A stretch of DNA of 46,585 nt from Steroidobacteraceae bacterium (GTDB taxonomy: Bacteria; Pseudomonadota; Gammaproteobacteria; Steroidobacterales; Steroidobacteraceae), in the NCBI GenBank assembly GCA_025451375.1, contig JANWKL010000013.1, positions 1 through 46,585 of the forward strand, read 5' to 3'. Numbering within the stretch: the stretch's first letter is position 1; each line of letters opens with the position of its first letter. The position numbers and the translations under genes were made by a program. Shown here piece after piece: positions 40,205 to 46,585 of the stretch. The notes beneath the pieces are model-generated. The model was given only the letters and a program-made list of their open reading frames with translations, searched no databases and was not told the DNA's origin.

Positions 40205-42289
40205 CTACCAGACCGGCACCCGATCCGCGGGGGCCAGATAAAGCCTGGCTCCTGGCTTCACGTCGAAGGCTTTGTACCAGGCGTCGAGGTTGCGAACGGT
40301 GTCGGCGCGATACTCTTCAGGGGCGTGACTGTCCGTGACCAGTCTTTGCCGCGCGGCCGGTTCGCGTAACTTGTCGCGCCAGGACTGGGCGAAGCTCAGG
40401 AAAAACAACTGCTCGCCGCTGAATCCCGCTTCCCCGACTGCGGGTTTGCCATTGAGCGTCAGGCGCCACGCATCATAGGCAGCCGACAGTCCGGCGACAT
40501 CGGCGATGTTTTCGCTCAAGGTCAACTTGCCGTTGACGGCCACGTCGGGGAAGGGACGGTACCGATCGAACTCGGCGGCGAGCTTTTTTCCCGCGGCCTC
40601 GAAGTGCGCGAAGTCCTCCTTGGTCCACCAGTTGCGCAGCCGCCCGGTGGCATCGAACAGCGCTCCCTGGTCATCGAAGCTGTGACTGATTTCATGTCCG
40701 ATCGTCGCTCCAATGGCCCCGTAATCCAGTACCGCGTCGCGCCGCGGATCGAAATACGGCGGCTGCAGGATCGCTGCCGGAAAGTTCAGCGCATTCATCG
40801 CCGGGAGGTTCACCGCATTCACCAGTTGCGGCGTCATCACCCACTCACCGCGGTCCACCGGGGTGCCGAATTTCTTCAGGTTACGGTGATACTCGAACAG
40901 TTGCGCGCGCTCGGCGTTGCCCATGGCGTCGCCACGCACGACTTCAAAACCGGAATAGTCGATCCAGTGATCCGGATACCCGAGGCCCACTTTCAGGGCC
41001 GCAAGTTTCGCCTTGGCCTGCACCCGGGTCGCCGGCGACATCCACTTGAGGTGATCGATGCGCGTGGCGAAGGCAGCCAACAGGTTCTTCACCATCGCCT
41101 GGGCACGGGCTTTTTCCTCCGGCGGAAAGTAGCGCTCTACATACAGTTTGCCGACCGCCTCGCCGAGGGCGAAGCTGGTGTCGTCCACGGCGCGCTTCCA
41201 GCGGTCGCGCTGCTGTGGCGTGCCATTCAGCGTGTGTCCGTAGAATTCGAACGCTTCGGTTACGTAGGCCTTGGGCAGGTAGCGCGCATTCACGTCCAGC
41301 AGGTGAAAGCGCAGGTACTCCTTCCAGGTCTCCAGAGGCTCGCTCGCGACGAGGGCGCTCAAGCCGGTGAGGGCGGCCGGCTGCCACACCACGAAGGTTT
41401 TCTGCTGCTCAAGTCCGGCCGCTGCGAAGAACACCGTCCAGTCGAGGCCGGGTGCGCGCCGCGGGAAATCGGCGGCCTGCCAGTGATTGTTGCCCTTGAG
41501 CACATCCTCGGACTCGGCGCGGCCGCCGTGCACTTCGGCCATCCGGTGTTCGAGCGCGAAAATGCGCTCGGCGGAGCCCTTCGGGTCCGGCTGATGCGCC
41601 AGCTCGAGCATCGCCTGGATATGTTGCTGGTACTTGGCGCGGATGGCCGCCATCGGCGCGGAGGCGTCCAGGTAATATTCGCGGTCGGGGAGCAGCAGGC
41701 CGCCCTGCAGCAGGAACGGCGCGTAACGGCCGGGATCATCCAGATCCTGCGCCACCCACAGCCCAAACAGATTTGGAGTCTGGAAGTTGGTGCTGTTGAG
41801 CACATCCACGTCCGCGCGCAGCGACGCGCCGAGCGCGCGCGCGAGGTCCTTGCGGTTCTTGATGGCGTCGATGCGCCTCAGGGCGGGTTCGAGCGGCGCG
41901 AGGCCGCGCTTTTCAATGGTCGCCTCATCCATGAAGCTCGCGTAGTAGTCACCCACTTTGCGCGCGTCCGAGCCGGGCGCCGACGCCGCGGCGGCTGCGC
42001 GGATCAGGTCTGCCGTGCGCTTCGCCGTCAGCTCCGTGAGCTGTGCCCCGGTGCCGTAGGAGCTGCGGTCGGGCGGAATCTCGTGCGTCTTGAGCCACGC
42101 GCCGTTGGCGTAGCGGAAGAAATCATCCCCGGGCGCAACGCTGCGGTCGATGCCGGCGACATCCAGGCCGTGGGACGCTGGGGTGGCCGTGTCCGGGGTG
42201 GCTGCCGCAGCGGCGAGATTCAAGGTCAAGGCGCCGGCAACGGCGCAAACACGGACGAGAGTGCTCAAGGAAAACGCGGCGCGAAGCAT
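40205..42289 (-). CDS. M13 family zinc endopeptidase (neprilysin-like)
   Basis: 694 residues. Signal peptide (about 1-30), then the N-terminal M13 domain starting 'RSVAPGDDFFRYANGAWLK' and the catalytic domain with HEXXH as 'GHEISHSFDDQG' (near 533) and the third zinc ligand Glu in 'SENIADVAGL' (near 593). The end 'RVPVW' is the usual C-terminus. It cuts small peptides in the periplasm or outside. The ATG at 42289 follows a GGAAG site. It is divergent from the nuclease gene. Confidence 0.94.
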   Translation of the reverse strand: MLRAAFSLSTLVRVCAVAGALTLNLAAAAATPDTATPASHGLDVAGIDRSVAPGDDFFRYANGAWLKTHEIPPDRSSYGTGAQLTELTAKRTADLIRAAAAASAPGSDARKVGDYYASFMDEATIEKRGLAPLEPALRRIDAIKNRKDLARALGASLRADVDVLNSTNFQTPNLFGLWVAQDLDDPGRYAPFLLQGGLLLPDREYYLDASAPMAAIRAKYQQHIQAMLELAHQPDPKGSAERIFALEHRMAEVHGGRAESEDVLKGNNHWQAADFPRRAPGLDWTVFFAAAGLEQQKTFVVWQPAALTGLSALVASEPLETWKEYLRFHLLDVNARYLPKAYVTEAFEFYGHTLNGTPQQRDRWKRAVDDTSFALGEAVGKLYVERYFPPEEKARAQAMVKNLLAAFATRIDHLKWMSPATRVQAKAKLAALKVGLGYPDHWIDYSGFEVVRGDAMGNAERAQLFEYHRNLKKFGTPVDRGEWVMTPQLVNAVNLPAMNALNFPAAILQPPYFDPRRDAVLDYGAIGATIGHEISHSFDDQGALFDATGRLRNWWTKEDFAHFEAAGKKLAAEFDRYRPFPDVAVNGKLTLSENIADVAGLSAAYDAWRLTLNGKPAVGEAGFSGEQLFFLSFAQSWRDKLREPAARQRLVTDSHAPEEYRADTVRNLDAWYKAFDVKPGARLYLAPADRVPVW

Positions 42290-42428
42290 GGTTTTTCTTC
42301 CGTTCGGAGGTGGCACGCGAGGTCGGCGAGTCTACATGAAGGTTGCACGTTGGATATCGGGCCGCGGTGCGTGAATACTGGGCGTTCGGATCACGCCTTG
42401 AAATACTTGCCGGAGACGCGCCGCGCCC

Positions 42429-43304
42429 ATGAATATGAGAAAGAGTAACGCTCTGGCCGTCGTACTGGCACTCGCTTGGGCGTACGCCCCGCTCGCCCTG
42501 GCGTGGGGTCCGCAGGGCCACCGCACCGTTGGAGCCATCGCTGACCGGTTGCTGACTGCGCAGGCCCATGCGGCGGTCACGCAGCTCCTGAGCGGCGACC
42601 TGGACAAGTTCGGGAACCTGTCCGGGCGCACGACGCTCGAGGCGGTCTCGGTGTGGGCGGATGAGCTCTACGGCACCCCGTCGGCCCACGCGACCTGGCA
42701 CTACGATGATGTGCCGATATGCGGTACGCAGCCCAAGGCACGTTACTGCCCGGACGGGCAGTGCAACACCGAGCAGTTGAAGCGCCTGATCGGCGTGCTC
42801 GCCGATCGGCGCGCGGCACCGCGTGATCGCAACGAGGCCCTGAAGTGGGTCGTGCACCTGGTCGGGGACATCCACCAGCCGATGCACGCGTCCGACAACG
42901 ACGACCGCGGCGGCAATCGCGTGCAGGTCGCACTGTGGGGTGTGCGGACCCGCGGGCGCGAGAACCTGCACCGCGCCTGGGACAGCGATCTGGTCCAGCT
43001 CGCACTGAACACTCGCAATCGCCAGCAAACCCCGGATGACATCGAGGCTCTTGCGGTCGAAGCCCGCGGACTTGTGAATGACGCGGGTCAGGGCTCACCG
43101 GATCAGTGGGCCTTTGAATCCAACAACCTGGCGCGTAACGTGGCCTATCACTACCCGGGGGTCGCCTGCGACAGCGTGCCGCAGAACATCGTCGTGCTGG
43201 ACAACGGCTACCAGAGCGACGCCGAGCAGATCGTGCGCGAGCGGCTGCTGCTCGCGGGCGGGCGCCTCGCGAACCTGCTGAATCAGGCCCTGGCCAGCCG
43301 CTGA
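42429..43304 (+). CDS. S1/P1 family nuclease, secreted
   Basis: 291 residues. After the signal peptide the mature chain begins at Trp26 ('WGPQGHRTVGAIAD'), whose N-terminal amine and His31 bind zinc in this family. Further ligands lie in 'VSVWADELY', 'ATWHYDDVP', 'VVHLVGDIHQPMHASDNDDRGGN' (split over the core) and 'NLHRAWDSDLV'. It degrades single-stranded DNA and RNA. ATG 42429 or 42435 could be the start. It may serve phosphate or nucleotide scavenging. Confidence 0.93.
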   Translation: MNMRKSNALAVVLALAWAYAPLALAWGPQGHRTVGAIADRLLTAQAHAAVTQLLSGDLDKFGNLSGRTTLEAVSVWADELYGTPSAHATWHYDDVPICGTQPKARYCPDGQCNTEQLKRLIGVLADRRAAPRDRNEALKWVVHLVGDIHQPMHASDNDDRGGNRVQVALWGVRTRGRENLHRAWDSDLVQLALNTRNRQQTPDDIEALAVEARGLVNDAGQGSPDQWAFESNNLARNVAYHYPGVACDSVPQNIVVLDNGYQSDAEQIVRERLLLAGGRLANLLNQALASR

Positions 43305-43414
43305 GCCCGCAGAAATCGCAGTGTTGCATCCGGACGACACGCGGATGGGCCCCTTGTCGCTGCGCGGCGGGACTGCATGCTAAATTAAGCGTTCCCGCAT
43401 GGAGGGCTGCTGCC

Positions 43415-44698
43415 GTGAATGCCTGCGACGAGAGTCTGGTATCCGGGTCCAAGAGCACCGCTGAAACCGCGCGTCCGTCGGCCGCGGCGGATGTTACCGC
43501 GCAGCCAGCAGCGGGCAGCGGCAGCGTCACCGATCGCTGGTTGCTCATGCGCCTGCGGGGCGTCCTCGGCAACCCGGCGGTGGATTTCGCGGTGCGCGGC
43601 AGCGCGCGTGTTACCTGTTCTGCGGCACCTGTGGCCAGTGTGACTTTCGCAAGCCGCGCGACACTGCTCTCGATCCTCACGGATCCGTGGGTGCGTTTCG
43701 GGGACGCCTACAGCGCCGGGGACGTGCAGATTGACGGCGACCTGGTGTGGCTCCTGGAGGCGGTGTACCGCGCCAGCGGCATGGGCAAGAAGCGCCCTTC
43801 GATGCTGCGCCGGGCGCTGGCGCTGCGGCATCGGAACACGCTCGCCGGTTCACGCGACAACATCCATCACCACTACGACATCGGCAACGATTTCTACGCC
43901 CTGTGGCTGGGCGAGACCATGGCCTACACCTGCGCCTACTATCCGACGCCCACGGCGACTCTCGATGAGGCACAGACCGCGAAAATGGATCACGTGTGCC
44001 GGAAGCTGCTGCTGAAGGCCGGTGAGCGCGTGGTTGAGGCGGGCTGCGGGTGGGGCGTGTTTGCCTTGCACATGGCGCGCCACTACGGCGTGCGCGTGCG
44101 CGCCTATAACATCTCGCACGAACAGATCGCCTATGCGCGCGAGCGCGCGGCCCGCGAGGGACTTGCCCGGCAGGTCGAGTACGTCGAGGACGACTATCGC
44201 AGCATCAGCGGTGAGTACGACGCCTTTGTCTCCATCGGCATGCTGGAACACGTGGGCGTGAAGAACTACGAGACGCTGGGACGCATCGCCTCAAATTCCA
44301 TGGGCGACCATGGTCGCGGACTCATTCATACCATTGGGCGCAATAGCCCGGCGCGCCTGCAGCCGTGGATCGAGAAGCGGATCTTCCCGGGCGCGCATCC
44401 ACCTGCACTGTCGGAGATGGCCGAGATTTTCGAACCCTGGGAGCTGTCGATCCTCGATGTCGAGAATCTGCGGCTGCACTACGCGCAGACGCTGCGGCAG
44501 TGGCTCGCGAACTACGAGGGCGCGAGTGAGCGCGTGCGCGCGATGTTCGATGAGAAGTTTGTGCGCATGTGGCGGCTGTATCTCGCCGGCTCGGTGGCGG
44601 CGTTCTCGACCGGCACGCTGCAGCTGTTCCAGGTGCTGTTCGCGCCCCGCGGCAACAACGACATCGCCTGGACGCGCGCCCATCTGTACACCCCCTGA
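43415..44698 (+). CDS. Cyclopropane-fatty-acyl-phospholipid synthase-family methyltransferase
   Basis: 427 residues from GTG 43415, 8 bases after GGAGGG. The N-terminal lipid-binding region leads to 'DNIHHHYDIGNDFYALWLG', the SAM site 'EAGCGWGVFALHMARHY', 'GMLEHVGVKNY' and a C-terminal 'GTLQLFQVLFAP'. These are CFA-synthase hallmarks. It methylates unsaturated fatty chains in phospholipids. Because a flavoprotein of the geranylgeranyl-reductase type follows directly, the product may not be a plain cyclopropane fatty acid. Confidence 0.9.
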   Translation: MNACDESLVSGSKSTAETARPSAAADVTAQPAAGSGSVTDRWLLMRLRGVLGNPAVDFAVRGSARVTCSAAPVASVTFASRATLLSILTDPWVRFGDAYSAGDVQIDGDLVWLLEAVYRASGMGKKRPSMLRRALALRHRNTLAGSRDNIHHHYDIGNDFYALWLGETMAYTCAYYPTPTATLDEAQTAKMDHVCRKLLLKAGERVVEAGCGWGVFALHMARHYGVRVRAYNISHEQIAYARERAAREGLARQVEYVEDDYRSISGEYDAFVSIGMLEHVGVKNYETLGRIASNSMGDHGRGLIHTIGRNSPARLQPWIEKRIFPGAHPPALSEMAEIFEPWELSILDVENLRLHYAQTLRQWLANYEGASERVRAMFDEKFVRMWRLYLAGSVAAFSTGTLQLFQVLFAPRGNNDIAWTRAHLYTP

Positions 44699-44718
44699 TC
44701 TGGCGGCGCGCTTCCCAC

Positions 44719-45726
44719 GTGCGCAGCTGTGACGTCCTCGTTGTCGGTGGCGGCCCCGCCGGTTCCACCGCCGCCGCGAAACTCAAGCGCGCGGGCGCTG
44801 ACGTGCTGGTGCTGGACCGGGAGCGTTTGCCGCGCCTGAAGCTGTGCGCGGGCTGGATCACCCCGGAGGTGGTGCACGACCTCGGGATGGACCTCGCCTC
44901 CTACCCACATCGCCTGCTGACATTTCCGCGACTGCGGGTGCACCTGGGAAGAATGCATATCCCGGTGCCGTGCGTGCAGCATTCCATCCGCCGCTTTGAA
45001 TTCGACGCCTGGCTGCTGGAGCGCTCCGGGGCGCCGGTGGAGCAGCACAACGTCCGCCATATTGCCGCCGACGAAAAAGGCTTCGTGGTCGATGAGGCGT
45101 ACCGCTGTCGTTATCTCATCGGTGCGGGCGGCACGCGTTGCCCGGTCTATCGTGAGCTCTTCCGCGAGCTGAATCCGCGCGCCCACGAGTTGCAGATCGT
45201 GACGCTGGAACACGAGATCGAGTATGACTGGCAGGATCCGGACTGCCACCTGTGGTTCTTCGAACACGGCCTGCCCGGATATTCCTGGTACGTGCCCAAG
45301 GAAAAAGGCTGGCTCAACGTCGGTGTCGGCGCCCTTGCGGCGCGCCTCAAGAACAGCGGTGAGGACATCAAGGCGCACTTCGCGCGCCTGGCCGCCCGAC
45401 TGGGCGCCGGCCTCACCCCTGGCGCGCAGTTTGATCCGGGTGGCTTCAGCTACTACCTGCGCGGGCGCGTGGATGTGGTACGAGCGGGCAACGCCTTCAT
45501 CACCGGGGATGCGGCGGGCCTGGCGACCCGTGACCTGGGGGAGGGCATTGGACCTGCGATCAGAAGCGGCATGCGCGCGGCCGAAGCAATCCTCGAGAAC
45601 AGGCCTTACCGGATCGAGGACGTGACGGGTCTGAGCGTCACGAGCATTGGCCGCAGCCTGCTTGATCGTGCCGCGCGCGCCCGGGTGTTTCCCGGGGAGC
45701 GCCTGCGCGCAGCGGACCGGAACTGA
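44719..45726 (+). CDS. Geranylgeranyl reductase-family FAD oxidoreductase
   Basis: 335 residues from GTG 44719. The FAD Rossmann motif 'VLVVGGGPAGSTAAAKLKRAG' sits within the first 30 residues (shown here in part), followed by 'LPRLKLCAGWITPEV' and the second FAD motif 'FITGDAAGLATRDLGEGIG'. The group reduces double bonds of prenyl or lipid chains. It starts 20 bases after the CFA-type gene, with a weak ribosome site, so the pair is probably co-transcribed and may act on the same lipid. Confidence 0.82.
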   Translation: MRSCDVLVVGGGPAGSTAAAKLKRAGADVLVLDRERLPRLKLCAGWITPEVVHDLGMDLASYPHRLLTFPRLRVHLGRMHIPVPCVQHSIRRFEFDAWLLERSGAPVEQHNVRHIAADEKGFVVDEAYRCRYLIGAGGTRCPVYRELFRELNPRAHELQIVTLEHEIEYDWQDPDCHLWFFEHGLPGYSWYVPKEKGWLNVGVGALAARLKNSGEDIKAHFARLAARLGAGLTPGAQFDPGGFSYYLRGRVDVVRAGNAFITGDAAGLATRDLGEGIGPAIRSGMRAAEAILENRPYRIEDVTGLSVTSIGRSLLDRAARARVFPGERLRAADRN

Positions 45727-45730
45727 GCGC

Positions 45731-46585
45731 CTAGCGGATACGCACCGCGGCGACGTCCACCTCAGTGCTGCCGCGCGTGGTCACATTGATCTCCGCGCGC
45801 CCGGAGTTGGTGAGCGTCCAGGGCAGCGGCAGGTTGTCCGGCTGCACGCTGATCACATGGTGGCCCGCGGCCACCGCCGGGAAGGTGAACCGGCCGCTGG
45901 TATCGGTCTGGATGGAGAAGCGCCCATCCAGTACTACCGTCACGTTGGGCGCGCCGGCCTCGCCGGCATCGAAGATGCCGTTGCTGTTGGCATCCAGGTA
46001 GACCATTCCGGTGATGGCACCGGATCCGCCGCCGCGCACACCGCCCAGGGGTGCGAAGTGTGACCCCGCGGCTCGCTGGTAGCGAAACGTCAGAAATACG
46101 CCGCGCTCGGCGGTCGAGGGAACCACCGTCGCCATCGGCGGCGTCAACGGGGAGACCACCGTCGGCGGCGTCCAGGATCCGGTCTGGGTTTCGTAGTAGG
46201 TACCCAGGATCTTCCAGTGATCAGACAGCTCCCAGGTCAGTGAAACGTCGGCGGACACGATCGGTGCGGCGCGGCCCTGGATGGCCGCCGCCCATTGCAC
46301 ATTGCCATCGAGGCTCAAGCGCGACGTGAATTGACCGCCGCCGTTGGCAGCCAGCCCGAGGATGGTGCTGTTCTGCTGCAGATCGTTGAAGAGGGCACCG
46401 CGGATGAATTCGACGAAGGCCGAGGTGCTGAGCCGGATGCCGGTCGTGGCTGACCAGTTCTGATTGAGCGTCAGCGTGGTATTGCGGCCGGTCTGCGTAT
46501 CGGCGAAGTCCGCCTGCGCGCGACCGGTACCCCAGGCATTGACATGATCGACGTAGCCTTCCAGCGACCAGTTGTTGCCGCCGTC
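45731..46585 (-). CDS. Partial surface beta-barrel protein with SdrD B-like end domain
   Basis: The last 284 residues of a gene that enters from the right edge; the frame is open to position 46585. The first ~180 residues are alternating strands like an outer-membrane barrel ('VDHVNAWGTGRAQADFAD', 'SADVSLTWELSDHWKILGTY'). The end is an SdrD B/carboxypeptidase-regulatory-like domain with a calcium-loop style 'VYLDANSNGIFDAGEAG' and 'SGRFTFPAVAAGHHVI'. It is probably a large secreted or usher-like surface protein; most of it is out of view. Confidence 0.75.
   Translation of the reverse strand, partial: DGGNNWSLEGYVDHVNAWGTGRAQADFADTQTGRNTTLTLNQNWSATTGIRLSTSAFVEFIRGALFNDLQQNSTILGLAANGGGQFTSRLSLDGNVQWAAAIQGRAAPIVSADVSLTWELSDHWKILGTYYETQTGSWTPPTVVSPLTPPMATVVPSTAERGVFLTFRYQRAAGSHFAPLGGVRGGGSGAITGMVYLDANSNGIFDAGEAGAPNVTVVLDGRFSIQTDTSGRFTFPAVAAGHHVISVQPDNLPLPWTLTNSGRAEINVTTRGSTEVDVAAVRIR

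Noticed and set aside
40604-42448. 614-codon open frame on the plus strand
   Set aside because: It lies opposite the M13 peptidase, which has a signal peptide and HEXXH motif. Long antisense frames are common in GC-rich DNA; the translation shows no motif.

Overview
The window is a GC-rich, densely packed stretch of a proteobacterial chromosome, most likely gammaproteobacterial (Xanthomonadales/Nevskiales/Steroidobacter-like). That is inferred from gene content: GldA/F/G-DUF4340, DUF1800-DUF1501, TorF-type porin, a SAH riboswitch before ahcY, and an NAD-dependent FdsGBA formate dehydrogenase. No marker gene fixes the taxonomy. I see no tRNA, rRNA, insertion sequence, integrase or CRISPR array. 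46 coding regions are called; two run off the ends.

Layout. 1-1045: partial stress-type protein, structured repeat copy 1, DUF1697 gene. 1067-5657 (-): ABC exporter operon of the gliding/DUF4340 type. 5658-10091: small Cys-motif protein (+), then a (-) operon DUF1800-DUF1501-GNAT-rhomboid. 10201-17989: 2-aminoethylphosphonate (AEP) degradation locus, with phnW and a LysE exporter leftward, and a GntR regulator, phnA, phnY and a dimethylglycine-dehydrogenase-like flavoprotein rightward, around a palindromic operator. 17979-22395 (-): threonine/serine dehydratase, then porin, ECF sigma factor, anti-sigma factor and subtilase. 22432-29395: fdsG-fdsB-fdsA-fdhD-fdsD-adenosine kinase. 29471-33136: metK, SAH riboswitch, ahcY-folD. 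33120-36337: structured repeat copy 2 and a second ECF module with metallophosphoesterase, cupredoxin and a haem-less cytochrome remnant. 36338-46585: SANT-like small protein, lipoprotein, tyrosine phosphatase, DMT transporter, methyltransferase, M13 peptidase, S1/P1 nuclease, CFA-type methyltransferase with a geranylgeranyl-reductase-like flavoprotein, and the end of a surface beta-barrel protein.

How the parts work together. PhnW, PhnY and PhnA form the known AEP to phosphonoacetaldehyde to phosphonoacetate to acetate plus phosphate route. The flavoprotein in the same operon suggests that N-methylated AEP is demethylated first, with the one-carbon unit passed to tetrahydrofolate (inference). 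FolD and the NAD-dependent formate dehydrogenase nearby could carry that carbon toward CO2. Adenosine kinase, MetK and AhcY form the activated-methyl cycle, and the SAH riboswitch ties ahcY-folD expression to S-adenosylhomocysteine.

Most unusual items. A 149-bp element occurs twice, 33 kb apart, in the same orientation. The copies align without gaps at about 83% identity and share a multi-stem fold, and each lies just upstream of a rightward gene; I do not recognise it. The anti-sigma factor at 20263-20925 ends in a domain that looks like a subtilisin propeptide and sits next to a subtilase that appears to lack its oxyanion-hole asparagine, which suggests a protease-linked sensing module.
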